A stretch of DNA of 64,000 nucleotides, taken from positions 345,110,563 through 345,174,562 of the forward strand of contig OZ024743.1 of NCBI GenBank assembly GCA_964016885.1, read 5' to 3'. The notes under the pieces are model-generated. The model made no database searches. It was not told where the DNA came from and saw nothing but the letters and a program-made list of their open reading frames with translations. The first letter of the stretch is position 1; each line of letters opens with the position of its first letter. The DNA comes from Eledone cirrhosa. Lineage: Eukaryota > Mollusca > Cephalopoda > Octopoda > Eledonidae. The position numbers were made by a program, and so were the translations under genes. This document shows positions 22,226-36,498 of this stretch, piece after piece.

Positions 22226-25150
22226 TATATGTATGTCTATGTATGTATGTCTGTATGTGGGTGTTGTATATGTATGTCTCTGTATGTATGTCTGTATGTG
22301 GGTGTTGTATATGTATGTCTATGTATGTATGTCTGTATGTGGGTGTTGTATATGTATGTCTATGTATGTATGTCTGTATGTGGGTGTTGTATATGTATGT
22401 CTATGTATGTATGTCTGTATGTGGGTGTTGTATATGTATGTCTATGTATGTATGTCAGTATGTGGGTGTTGTATATGTATGTCTATGTATGTATGTCTGT
22501 ATGTGGGTGTTGAATATGTATGTCTCTGTATTTATGTCTGTATGTGGGTGTTGTATATGTATGTCTATGTATGTATGTCTGTATGTTGGTGTTGTATATG
22601 TATGTCTCTGTATGTATGTCAGTATGTGGGTGTTTTATATGTATGTCTATGTATATATGTCTGTATGTGGGTGTTGTATATGTATGTCTCTGTATGTATG
22701 TCAGTATGTGAGTGTTGTATATGTATGTCTCTGTATGTATGTCAGTATGTGGGTGTTGTATATCATGTCTCTGTATGTATGTCTGTATGTGGGTGTTGTA
22801 TATGTATGTCTATGTGGGTGTTGTATATGTATGTCTATGTATGTATGTCTGTATGTGGGTGTTGTATATGTATGTCTATGTGGGTGTTGTATATGTATGT
22901 CTCTGTATATATGTCAGTATGTGGGTGTTGTATATGTATGTCTCTGTATATATGTCAGTATGTGAGTGTTGTATATGTATGTCTCTGTATGTATGTCTGT
23001 ATGTGGGTGTTGTATATCATGTCTCTGTATGTATGTCTGTATGTGGGTGTTGTATATGTATGTCTATGTGGGTGTTGTATATGTATGTCTATGTATGTAT
23101 GTCTGTATGTGGGTGTTGTATATGTATGTCTATGTATGTATGTCTGTATGTGGGTGTTGTATATGTATGTCTACGTATGTATGTCTGTATGTGGGTGTTG
23201 TATATGTATGTCTATGTATGTATGTCAGTATGTGGGTGTTTTATATGTATGTCTATGTATGTATGTCTGTATGTGGGTGTTGTATATGTATGTCTATGTA
23301 TGTATGTCTGTATGTGGGTTTTGTATATGTATGTCTATGTATGTATGTCTGTATGTGGGTGTTTTATATGTATGTCTATGTATATATGTCTGTATGTGGG
23401 TGTTGTATATGTATGTCTATGTATGTATGTCAGTATGTGGGTGTTGTATATGTATGTCTATGTATGTATGTCAGTATGTGGGTGTTGTATTTGTATGTCT
23501 ATGTATGTATGTCAGTATGTGTGTGTTGGATATGTATGTCTATGTATGTATGTCAGTATGTGTGTGTTGTATATGTATGTCTATGTATGTATGTCTGTAT
23601 GTGGGTGTTGTATATGTATGTCTATGTATGTATGTCAGTATGTGGGTGTTGTATATGTATGTCTCTGTATGTATATCTGTATGTGGGTGTTGTATATGTA
23701 TGTCTATGTATGTATGTCAGTATGTGGGTGTTGTATATGTATGTCTATGTATGTATGTCAGTATGTGGGTGTTGTATTTGTATGTCTCTCTATGTATATC
23801 AGTATGTGGGTGTTGTATATGTATGTCTCTGTATGTATATCTGTATGTGGGTGTTGTATATGTATGTCTATGTATGTATGTCTGTATGTGGGTGTTGTAT
23901 ATGTATGTCTCTGTATATATGTCAGTATGTGAGTGTTGTATATGTATGTCTCTGTATGTATGTCAGTATGTGGGTGTTGTATATGTATGTCTATGTATGT
24001 ATGTCTGTATGTGGGTGTTGTATATGTATGTCTATGTATGTATGTCTGTATGTGGGTGTTGTATATGTATGTCTATGTATGTATGGCTGTATGTGGGTGT
24101 TGTATATGTATGTCTATATATGTATGTCTGTATGTGGGTGTTGTATATGTACGTCTATGTATGTATGTCTGTATGTGGGTGTTGTATATGTATGTTTCTG
24201 TATGTATGTCTGTATGTGGGTGTTGTATATGTATTTCTCTGTATGTATGTCAGTATGTGTGTGTTGTATATGTATGTCTCTGTATGTATGTCAGTATGTG
24301 TATGTATGTCTGTATGTGTTTGTTGTATATATATGTCTCTGTATGTATGTCTGTATGTGGGTGTTGTATATGTAATTCTCTGTATGTATGTCAGTATGTG
24401 GGTGTTGTATATGTATGTCTCTGTATGTATGTCAGTATGTGTGTGTTGTATATGTATGTCTCTGTATGTATGTCTGTATGTGGGTGTTGTATATGTATGT
24501 CTATGTATGTATGTCAGTATGTGGGTGTTGTATATGTATGTCTCTGTATGTATGTCAGTATGTGTGTGTTGTATATGTATGTCTCTGTATGTATGTCTGT
24601 ATGTCTCTATGTGGGTGTTGTATATGTATGTCTCTGTATGTATGTCTGTATGTGGGTGTTGTATATGTATGTCTCTGTATGTATGTCAGTATGTGTGTGT
24701 TGTATATGTATGTCTCTGTATGTATGTCTGTATGTGGGTGTTGTATATGTATGTCTATGTATGTATGTCAGTATGTGGGTGTTGTATATGTATGTCTATG
24801 TATGTATGTCAGTATGTGTGTGTTGTATATGTATGTCTCTCTATGTATGTCTGTATGTGGGTGTTTTATATGTATGTCTATGTATGTATGTCTGTATGTG
24901 GGTGTCGTATATGTATGTCTATGTATGTATGTCTGTATGTGGGTGTTTTATATGTATGTCTATGTATATATGTCTGTATGTGGGTGTTGTATATGTATGT
25001 CTATGTATATATGTCTGTATGTGGGTGTTGTATATGTATGTCTATGTATGTATGTCAGTATGTGGGTGTTGTATATGTATGTCTATGTATGTATGTCAGT
25101 ATGTGGGTGTTGTATTTGTATGTCTCTGTATGTATATCTGTATGTGGGTG
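22226..25150 (+). repeat. Mosaic satellite segment with 254-bp local duplication
   Basis: Reuses pieces of the 3,401-bp unit in altered order. A GTGAGTG-to-TATATCATG string starts at about 22,710 and again at 22,964, 254 bp apart. The GTACGTC, GTGTTTG and TATATATATG markers of the neighbouring families recur at 24,150-24,330. Confidence 0.7.
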
Positions 25151-26570
25151 TAGTATATGTATGTCTATGTATGTATGTCAGTATGTGGGTGTTGTATATG
25201 TATGTCTATGTATTTATGTCTGTATGTGAGTGTTGTATATGTATGTCTATGTATGTATGTCTGTATGTGTGTGTTGTATATGTATGTCTCAGTATGTATG
25301 TCAGTATGTGCGTATAGTATATGTATGTCTATGTATTTATGTCTGTATGTGTGTGTTGTATATGTATGTCTCTGTATGTATGTCAGTATGTGCGTGTTGT
25401 ATATGTATGTCTATGTATGTATGTCTGTATGTGGGTGTTGTATATGTATGTCTCTGTATGTATGTCAGTATGTGGGTGTTGTATATGTATGTCTATGAAT
25501 GTATGTCTGTATGTGTGTGTTGTATATGTATGTCTATGTATGTATGTCTGTATGTGAGTGTTGTATATGTATGTCTATGTATGTATGTCTGTATGTGTGT
25601 GTTGTATATGTATGTCTATGTATGTATGACAGTATGTGGCTGTAGTATATGTATGTCTATGTATTTATGTCTGTGTGTGTGTTGTATATGTATGTCTCTG
25701 TATGTATGTCAGTATGTGGGTGTTGTATATGTATGTCTCTGTATGTATGTCTGTATGTGTGTGTTGAATATGTATGTCTCTGTATGTATGTCAGTATGTG
25801 GGTGTTGTATATGTATGTCTATGTATATATATCAGTATGTGGGTGTTGTATATGTATGTCTATGTATGCATGTCTGTATGTGGGTGTTGTATATGTATGT
25901 CTATGTATGTATGTCTGTATGTGGGTGTTGTATATGTATGTCTATGTATGTATGTCTGTATGTGGGTGTTGTATATGTATGTCTATGTATGTATGTCAGT
26001 ATGTGGGTGTTGTATATGTATGTCTATGTATGTATGTCTGTATGTGGGTGTTGTATATGTATGTCTATATATGTATGTCTGTATGTGGGTGTTGTATATG
26101 TACGTCTATGTATGTATGTCTGTATGTGGGTGTTGTATATGTATGTCTCTGTATGTATGTCTGTATGTGGGTGTTGTATATGTATTTCTCTGTATGTATG
26201 TCAGTATGTGTGTGTTGTATATGTATGTCTATGTATGTATGTCAGTATGTGTATGTATGTCTGTATGTGTGTGTTGTATATATATGTCTCTGTATGTATG
26301 TCTGTATGTGGGTGATGTATATGTATGTCTATGTATGTATGTCTGTATGTGGGTGTTGTATATGTATGTCTATGTATGTATGTCTGTATGTGGGTGTTGT
26401 ATGTGTATGTCTATGTATGTATGTCTGTATGTGGGTGTTGTATATGTATGTCTATGTATGTATGTCTGTATGTGGGTGTTGTATATGTATGTCTATGTCT
26501 GTATGTGGGTGTTGTATATGTATGTCTGTATGTGGGTGTTGTATATGTATGTCTCTGTATGTATGTCTGT
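25151..26570 (+). repeat. Diverged satellite patch
   Basis: Monomers here carry unusual cores such as GTAGTATATG (25,150), GTGCGTATAG (25,308), GTGCGTG (25,391) and GTGGCTGTAG (25,636), plus a two-base-short GTCTGTGTGTGTGTTG unit near 25,670. It is the most heterogeneous stretch of the array and may be an older boundary between amplified domains. Regular variants resume by 25,800. Confidence 0.65.
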
Positions 26571-29500
26571 ATGTGGGTGTTGTATATGTATGTCTATGTA
26601 TGTATGTCTGTATGTGGGTGTTGTATATGTATGTCTATGTATGTATGTCTGTATGTGGGTGTTGTATATGTATGTCTATGTATGTATGTCTGTATGTGGG
26701 TGTTGTATATGTATGTCTATGTATGTATGTCTGTATGTGGGTGTTGTATATGTATGTCTATATATGTATGTCTGTATGTGGGTGCTGTATATGTACGTCT
26801 ATGTATGTATGTCTGTATGTGGGTGTTGTATATGTATGTCTCTGTATGTATGTCTGTATGTGGGTGTTGTATATGTATTTCTCTGTATGTATGTGGGTGT
26901 TGTATATGTATGTCTGTATGTGGGTGTTGTATATATATGTCTCTGTATGTATGTCTGTATGTGGGTGTTGTATATGTATGTCTATGTATGTATGTCTGTA
27001 TGTGGGTGTTGTATATGTATGTCTATGTATGTATGTCTGTATGTGGGTGTTGTATATGTATGTCTATGTATGTATGTCTGTATGTGGGTGTTGTATATGT
27101 ATGTCTATGTATGTATGTCTGTATGTGGGTGTTGTATATGTATGTCTATGTCTGTATGTGGGTGTTGTATATGTATGTCTGTATGTGGGTGTTGTATATG
27201 TATGTCTCTGTATGTATGTCTGTATGTGGGTGTTGTATATGTATGTCTATGTATGTATGTCTGTATGTGGGTGTTGTATATGTATGTCTATGTATGTATG
27301 TCTGTATGTGGGTGTTGTATATGTATGTCTATGTATGTATGTCTGTATGTGGGTGTTGTATATGTATGTCTATGTATGTATGTCTGTATGTGGGTGTTGT
27401 ATATGTATGTCTATATATGTATGTCTGTATGTGGGTGTTGTATATGTACGTCTATGTATGTATGTCTGTATGTGGGTGTTGTATATGTATGTCTCTGTAT
27501 GTATGTCTGTATGTGGGTGTTGTATATGTATTTCTCTGTATGTATGTCAGTATGTGTGTGTTGTATATGTATGTCTATGTATGTATGTCAGTATGTGTAT
27601 GTATGTCTGTATGTGTTTGTTGTATATATATGTCTCTGTATGTATGTCTGTATGTGGGTGTTGTATATGTATGTCTATGTATGTATGTCTGTATGTGGGT
27701 GTTGTATATGTATGTCTATGTATGTATGTCTGTATGTGGGTGTTGTATATGTATGTCTATGTATGTATGTCTGTATGTGGGTGTTGTATATGTATGTCTA
27801 TGTATGTATGTCTGTATGTGGGTGTTGTATATGTATGTCTATGTCTGTATGTGGGTGTTGTATATGTATGTCTGTATGTGGGTGTTGTATATCTATGTCT
27901 CTGTATGTATGTCTGTATGTGGGTGTTGTATATGTATGTCTATGTATGTATGTCTGTATGTGGGTGTTGTATATGTATGTCTATGTATGTATGTCTGTAT
28001 GTGGGTGTTGTATATGTATGTCTATGTATGTATGTCTGTATGTGGGTGTTGTATATGTATGTCTGTATGTGGGTGTTGTATATGTATGTCTATGTATGTA
28101 TGTCTGTATGTGGGTGTTGTATATGTATGTCTATGTATGTATGTCTGTATGTGGGTGTTGTATATGTATGTCTATGTATGTATGTCAGTATGTGGGTGTT
28201 TTATATGTATGTCTATGTATGTATGTCAGTATGTGGGTGTTGTATATGTATGTCTCTGTATGTATGTCAGTATGTGGGTGTTGTATATGTATGTCTCTGT
28301 AAGTATGTCTGTATGTGGGTGTTGTATATGTATGTCTATGTATGTATGTCAGTATGTGGGTGTTGTATATGTATGTCTCTGTATGTATGTCTGTATGTGG
28401 GTGTTGTATATGTATGTCTATGTATGTATGTCAGTATGTGGGTGTTGTATATGTATGTCTATGTATGTATGTCAGTATGTGGGTGTAGTATATGTATGTC
28501 TCTGTATGTATGTCAGTATGTGGGTGTTGTATTTGTATGTCAATGTATGTATGTCTGTATGTGGGTGTTGTATATGTATGTCTATGTATGTATGTCTGTA
28601 TGTGGGTGTTGTATATGTATGTCTCTGTATGTATGACAGTATGTGGATGTTGTATATGTATGTCTATGTATGTATGTCTGTATGTGTGTGTTGTATATGT
28701 ATGTCTCTGTATGTATGTCTGTATGTGGGTGTTGTATATGTATGTCTATGTATTTATGTCTGTATGTGTGTGTTGTATAAGTATGTCTCTGTATGTATGT
28801 CAGTATGTGGGTATTGTTTATGTATGTCTATGTATGTATGTCTCTATGTGGGTGTTGTATATGTATGTCTATGTATTTATGTCTGTATGTGGGTGTTGTA
28901 TATGTATGTCTATGTATTTATGTCTGTATGTGGGTGTTGTATATGTATGTCTCAGTATGTATGTCTGTATGTGGGTGTAGTATATGTATGTCTATGTATT
29001 TATGTCTGTATGTGGGTGTTGTATATGTATGTCTCTGTATGTATGTCTGTATGTGGGTGTTGTATTTGTATGTCTCTCTATGTATGTCAGTATGTGGGTG
29101 TTGTATATGTATGTCTATGTATGCATGTCAGTATGTGGGTGTTGTATTTGTATGTCTCTCTATGTATGTCAGTATGTGGGTGTTGTATATGTATGTCTAT
29201 TTATGCATGTCAGTATGTGGGTGTTGTATTTGTATGTCTCTCTATGTATGTCAGTATGTGGGTGTTGTATATGTATGTCTCTGTATGTATGTCAGTATGT
29301 GGGTGTTGTATAATGTATGTCTATGTATGTATGTCTGTATGTGGGTGTTGTATATGTATGTCTATATATGTATGTCTGTATGTGGGTGTTGTATATGTAC
29401 GTCTATGTATGTATGTCTGTATGTGGGTGTTGTATATGTATGTCTCTGTATGTATGTCTGTATGTGGGTGTTGTATATGTATTTCTCTGTATGTATGTCA

Positions 29501-31534
29501 GTATGTGTGTGTTGTATATGTATGTCTATGTATGTATGTCAGTATGTGTATGTATGTCTGTATGTGTGTGTTGTATATATATGTCTCTGTATGTATGTCT
29601 GTATGTGGGTGTTGTATATGTATGTCTATGTATGTATGTCTGTATGTGGGTGTTGTATATGTATGTCTATGTATGTATGTCTGTATGTGGGTGTTGTATA
29701 TGTATGTCTATGTATGTATGTCTGTATGTGGGTGTTGTATATGTATGTCTATGTCTGTATGCGGGTGTTGTATATGTATGTCTGTATGTGGGTGTTGTAT
29801 ATGTATGTCTCTGTATGTATGTCTGTATGTGGGTGTTGTATATGTATGTCTATGTATGTATGTCTGTATGTGGGTGTTGTATATGTATGTCTATGTATGT
29901 ATGTCTGTATGTGGGTGTTGTATATGTATGTCTATGTATGTATGTCTGTATGTGGGTGTTGTATATGTATGTCTGTATGTGGGTGTTGTATATGTATGTC
30001 TATGTATGTATGTCTGTATGTGGGTGTTGTATATGTATGTCTCTGTATGTATGTCTGTATGTGGGTGTTGTATATGTATGTCTATGTATGTATGTCAGTA
30101 TGTGGGTGTTGTATATGTATGTCTATGTATGTATGTCAGTATGTGGGTGTAGTATATGTATGTCTCTCTATGTATGTCAGTATGTGGGTGTTGTATTTGT
30201 ATGTCAATGTATGTATGTCTGTATGTGGGTGTTGTATATGTATGTCTCTGTATGTATGTCTCGGTATGTATGTCTGTATGTGGGTGTTGTATTTGTATGT
30301 CAATGTATGTATGTCTGTATGTGGGTGTTGTGTATGTATGTCTATGTATGTATGTCTGTATGTGGGTGTTGTATATGTATGTCTCTGTATGTATGTCAGT
30401 ATGTGGGTGTTGTGTATGTACGTCTATGTATGTATGTCTGTATGTGTGTTTTGTATATGTATGTCTCTGTATGTATGTTTGTATGTGGGTGTTGTATATG
30501 TATGTCTTTTTATTTATGTCTGTATGTGTGTGTTGTATAAGTATGTCTCTGTATGTATGTCAGCATGTGGGTGTTGTATATGTATGTTTATGTATGTATG
30601 TCTGTATGTGGGTGTTGTATATGTATGTCTATGTATGTATGTCTGTATGTGGGTGTTGTATATGTATGTCTATGTATGTATGTCTGTATGTGGGTGTTGT
30701 ATATGTATGTCTATGTATGTATGTATGTATGTGGGTGTTGTATATGTATGTCTACGTATGTATGTCTGTATGTGGGTGTTTTATATGTATGTCTATGTAT
30801 GTATGTCTGTATGTGGGTGTTGTATATGTATGTCTATGTATGTATGTCTGTATGTGGGTGTTGTATATGTATGTCTTTGTATGTATGTCAGTATGTGGGT
30901 GTTGTATATGTATGGCTATGTATGTATGTCAGTATGTGTGTGTTGTATACGTATGTCTATGTATGTATGTCTGTATGTGGGTGTTGTATATGTATGTCTC
31001 TGTATGTATGTCAGTATGTGGGTGTTGTATATGTATGTCTATGTATATATGTCAGTATGTGGGTGTTGTATATGTATGTCTATGTATGCATGTCTGTATG
31101 TGGGTGTTGTATATGTATGTCTATGTATGTATGCCTGTATGTGGGTGTTGTATATGTATGTCTATGTATGTATGTCTGTATGTGGGTGTTGTATATGTAT
31201 GTCTATGTATGTATGTCAGTATGTGGGTGTTGTATATGTATGTCTATGTATGTATGTCTGTATGTGGGTGTTGTATATGTATGTCTGTATGTGGGTGTTG
31301 TATATGTATGTCTATGTATGTATGTCTGTATGTGGGTGTTGTATATGTATGTCTATGTATGTATGTCTGTATGTGGGTGTTGTATATGTATGTCTATGTA
31401 TGTATGTCAGTATGTGGGTGTTTTATATGTATGTCTATGTATGTATGTCAGTATGTGGGTGTTGTATATGTATGTCTCTGTATGTATGTCAGTATGTGGG
31501 TGTTGTATATGTATGTCTCTGTAAGTATGTCTGT
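26571..31534 (+). repeat. 4,964-bp higher-order unit, copy 1
   Basis: Contains paired 27-bp short monomers (about 26,500-27,200), TATATATATG monomers, CTGTAAGTATG (28,289), GTTGTATAAGTATG (about 28,775 and 30,533), the one-base-short GTTGTATAATG (29,311), CTCGGTATG (about 30,261) and CTTTTTATTTATG (about 30,506). All reappear 4,964 bp to the right. Confidence 0.85.
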
Positions 31535-34500
31535 ATGTGGGTGTTGTATATGTATGTCTATGTATGTATGTCTGTATGTGGGTGTTGTATATGTATGTCT
31601 ATGTATGTATGTCTGTATGTGGGTGTTGTATATGTATGTCTATGTATGTATGTCTGTATGTGGGTGTTGTATATGTATGTCTATGTATGTATGTCTGTAT
31701 GTGGGTGTTGTATATGTATGTCTATATATGTATGTCTGTATGTGGGTGCTGTATATGTACGTCTATGTATGTATGTCTGTATGTGGGTGTTGTATATGTA
31801 TGTCTCTGTATGTATGTCTGTATGTGGGTGTTGTATATGTATTTCTCTGTATGTATGTGGGTGTTGTATATGTATGTCTGTATGTGGGTGTTGTATATAT
31901 ATGTCTCTGTATGTATGTCTGTATGTGGGTGTTGTATATGTATGTCTATGTATGTATGTCTGTATGTGGGTGTTGTATATGTATGTCTATGTATGTATGT
32001 CTGTATGTGGGTGTTGTATATGTATGTCTATGTATGTATGTCTGTATGTGGGTGTTGTATATGTATGTCTATGTATGTATGTCTGTATGTGGGTGTTGTA
32101 TATGTATGTCTATGTCTGTATGTGGGTGTTGTATATGTATGTCTGTATGTGGGTGTTGTATATGTATGTCTCTGTATGTATGTCTGTATGTGGGTGTTGT
32201 ATATGTATGTCTATGTATGTATGTCTGTATGTGGGTGTTGTATATGTATGTCTATGTATGTATGTCTGTATGTGGGTGTTGTATATGTATGTCTATGTAT
32301 GTATGTCTGTATGTGGGTGTTGTATATGTATGTCTATGTATGTATGTCTGTATGTGGGTGTTGTATATGTATGTCTATATATGTATGTCTGTATGTGGGT
32401 GTTGTATATGTACGTCTATGTATGTATGTCTGTATGTGGGTGTTGTATATGTATGTCTCTGTATGTATGTCTGTATGTGGGTGTTGTATATGTATTTCTC
32501 TGTATGTATGTCAGTATGTGTGTGTTGTATATGTATGTCTATGTATGTATGTCAGTATGTGTATGTATGTCTGTATGTGTTTGTTGTATATATATGTCTC
32601 TGTATGTATGTCTGTATGTGGGTGTTGTATATGTATGTCTATGTATGTATGTCTGTATGTGGGTGTTGTATATGTATGTCTATGTATGTATGTCTGTATG
32701 TGGGTGTTGTATATGTATGTCTATGTATGTATGTCTGTATGTGGGTGTTGTATATGTATGTCTATGTATGTATGTCTGTATGTGGGTGTTGTATATGTAT
32801 GTCTATGTCTGTATGTGGGTGTTGTATATGTATGTCTGTATGTGGGTGTTGTATATCTATGTCTCTGTATGTATGTCTGTATGTGGGTGTTGTATATGTA
32901 TGTCTATGTATGTATGTCTGTATGTGGGTGTTGTATATGTATGTCTATGTATGTATGTCTGTATGTGGGTGTTGTATATGTATGTCTATGTATGTATGTC
33001 TGTATGTGGGTGTTGTATATGTATGTCTGTATGTGGGTGTTGTATATGTATGTCTATGTATGTATGTCTGTATGTGGGTGTTGTATATGTATGTCTATGT
33101 ATGTATGTCTGTATGTGGGTGTTGTATATGTATGTCTATGTATGTATGTCAGTATGTGGGTGTTTTATATGTATGTCTATGTATGTATGTCAGTATGTGG
33201 GTGTTGTATATGTATGTCTCTGTATGTATGTCAGTATGTGGGTGTTGTATATGTATGTCTCTGTAAGTATGTCTGTATGTGGGTGTTGTATATGTATGTC
33301 TATGTATGTATGTCAGTATGTGGGTGTTGTATATGTATGTCTCTGTATGTATGTCTGTATGTGGGTGTTGTATATGTATGTCTATGTATGTATGTCAGTA
33401 TGTGGGTGTTGTATATGTATGTCTATGTATGTATGTCAGTATGTGGGTGTAGTATATGTATGTCTCTGTATGTATGTCAGTATGTGGGTGTTGTATTTGT
33501 ATGTCAATGTATGTATGTCTGTATGTGGGTGTTGTATATGTATGTCTATGTATGTATGTCTGTATGTGGGTGTTGTATATGTATGTCTCTGTATGTATGA
33601 CAGTATGTGGATGTTGTATATGTATGTCTATGTATGTATGTCTGTATGTGTGTGTTGTATATGTATGTCTCTGTATGTATGTCTGTATGTGGGTGTTGTA
33701 TATGTATGTCTATGTATTTATGTCTGTATGTGTGTGTTGTATAAGTATGTCTCTGTATGTATGTCAGTATGTGGGTATTGTTTATGTATGTCTATGTATG
33801 TATGTCTCTATGTGGGTGTTGTATATGTATGTCTATGTATTTATGTCTGTATGTGGGTGTTGTATATGTATGTCTATGTATTTATGTCTGTATGTGGGTG
33901 TTGTATATGTATGTCTCAGTATGTATGTCTGTATGTGGGTGTAGTATATGTATGTCTATGTATTTATGTCTGTATGTGGGTGTTGTATATGTATGTCTCT
34001 GTATGTATGTCTGTATGTGGGTGTTGTATTTGTATGTCTCTCTATGTATGTCAGTATGTGGGTGTTGTATATGTATGTCTATGTATGCATGTCAGTATGT
34101 GGGTGTTGTATTTGTATGTCTCTCTATGTATGTCAGTATGTGGGTGTTGTATATGTATGTCTATTTATGCATGTCAGTATGTGGGTGTTGTATTTGTATG
34201 TCTCTCTATGTATGTCAGTATGTGGGTGTTGTATATGTATGTCTCTGTATGTATGTCAGTATGTGGGTGTTGTATAATGTATGTCTATGTATGTATGTCT
34301 GTATGTGGGTGTTGTATATGTATGTCTATATATGTATGTCTGTATGTGGGTGTTGTATATGTACGTCTATGTATGTATGTCTGTATGTGGGTGTTGTATA
34401 TGTATGTCTCTGTATGTATGTCTGTATGTGGGTGTTGTATATGTATTTCTCTGTATGTATGTCAGTATGTGTGTGTTGTATATGTATGTCTATGTATGTA

Positions 34501-36498
34501 TGTCAGTATGTGTATGTATGTCTGTATGTGTGTGTTGTATATATATGTCTCTGTATGTATGTCTGTATGTGGGTGTTGTATATGTATGTCTATGTATGTA
34601 TGTCTGTATGTGGGTGTTGTATATGTATGTCTATGTATGTATGTCTGTATGTGGGTGTTGTATATGTATGTCTATGTATGTATGTCTGTATGTGGGTGTT
34701 GTATATGTATGTCTATGTCTGTATGCGGGTGTTGTATATGTATGTCTGTATGTGGGTGTTGTATATGTATGTCTCTGTATGTATGTCTGTATGTGGGTGT
34801 TGTATATGTATGTCTATGTATGTATGTCTGTATGTGGGTGTTGTATATGTATGTCTATGTATGTATGTCTGTATGTGGGTGTTGTATATGTATGTCTATG
34901 TATGTATGTCTGTATGTGGGTGTTGTATATGTATGTCTGTATGTGGGTGTTGTATATGTATGTCTATGTATGTATGTCTGTATGTGGGTGTTGTATATGT
35001 ATGTCTCTGTATGTATGTCTGTATGTGGGTGTTGTATATGTATGTCTATGTATGTATGTCAGTATGTGGGTGTTGTATATGTATGTCTATGTATGTATGT
35101 CAGTATGTGGGTGTAGTATATGTATGTCTCTCTATGTATGTCAGTATGTGGGTGTTGTATTTGTATGTCAATGTATGTATGTCTGTATGTGGGTGTTGTA
35201 TATGTATGTCTCTGTATGTATGTCTCGGTATGTATGTCTGTATGTGGGTGTTGTATTTGTATGTCAATGTATGTATGTCTGTATGTGGGTGTTGTGTATG
35301 TATGTCTATGTATGTATGTCTGTATGTGGGTGTTGTATATGTATGTCTCTGTATGTATGTCAGTATGTGGGTGTTGTGTATGTACGTCTATGTATGTATG
35401 TCTGTATGTGTGTTTTGTATATGTATGTCTCTGTATGTATGTTTGTATGTGGGTGTTGTATATGTATGTCTTTTTATTTATGTCTGTATGTGTGTGTTGT
35501 ATAAGTATGTCTCTGTATGTATGTCAGCATGTGGGTGTTGTATATGTATGTTTATGTATGTATGTCTGTATGTGGGTGTTGTATATGTATGTCTATGTAT
35601 GTATGTCTGTATGTGGGTGTTGTATATGTATGTCTATGTATGTATGTCTGTATGTGGGTGTTGTATATGTATGTCTATGTATGTATGTATGTATGTGGGT
35701 GTTGTATATGTATGTCTACGTATGTATGTCTGTATGTGGGTGTTTTATATGTATGTCTATGTATGTATGTCTGTATGTGGGTGTTGTATATGTATGTCTA
35801 TGTATGTATGTCTGTATGTGGGTGTTGTATATGTATGTCTTTGTATGTATGTCAGTATGTGGGTGTTGTATATGTATGGCTATGTATGTATGTCAGTATG
35901 TGTGTGTTGTATACGTATGTCTATGTATGTATGTCTGTATGTGGGTGTTGTATATGTATGTCTCTGTATGTATGTCAGTATGTGGGTGTTGTATATGTAT
36001 GTCTATGTATATATGTCAGTATGTGGGTGTTGTATATGTATGTCTATGTATGCATGTCTGTATGTGGGTGTTGTATATGTATGTCTATGTATGTATGCCT
36101 GTATGTGGGTGTTGTATATGTATGTCTATGTATGTATGTCTGTATGTGGGTGTTGTATATGTATGTCTATGTATGTATGTCAGTATGTGGGTGTTGTATA
36201 TGTATGTCTATGTATGTATGTCTGTATGTGGGTGTTGTATATGTATGTCTGTATGTGGGTGTTGTATATGTATGTCTATGTATGTATGTCTGTATGTGGG
36301 TGTTGTATATGTATGTCTATGTATGTATGTCTGTATGTGGGTGTTGTATATGTATGTCTATGTATGTATGTCAGTATGTGGGTGTTTTATATGTATGTCT
36401 ATGTATGTATGTCAGTATGTGGGTGTTGTATATGTATGTCTCTGTATGTATGTCAGTATGTGGGTGTTGTATATGTATGTCTCTGTAAGTATGTCTGT
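31535..36498 (+). repeat. 4,964-bp higher-order unit, copy 2
   Basis: Tandem copy of the preceding unit: CTGTAAGTATG at 33,253, GTTGTATAATG at 34,275, CTCGGTATG near 35,225. The segment start (31,537) matches about 26,573. Its last 3,222 bp (33,267-36,488) is the unit that is then amplified again to the right. CTGTAAGTATG also occurs at 31,511 and 36,475, giving spacings of 3,222, 1,742 and 3,222 bp. Confidence 0.85.
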
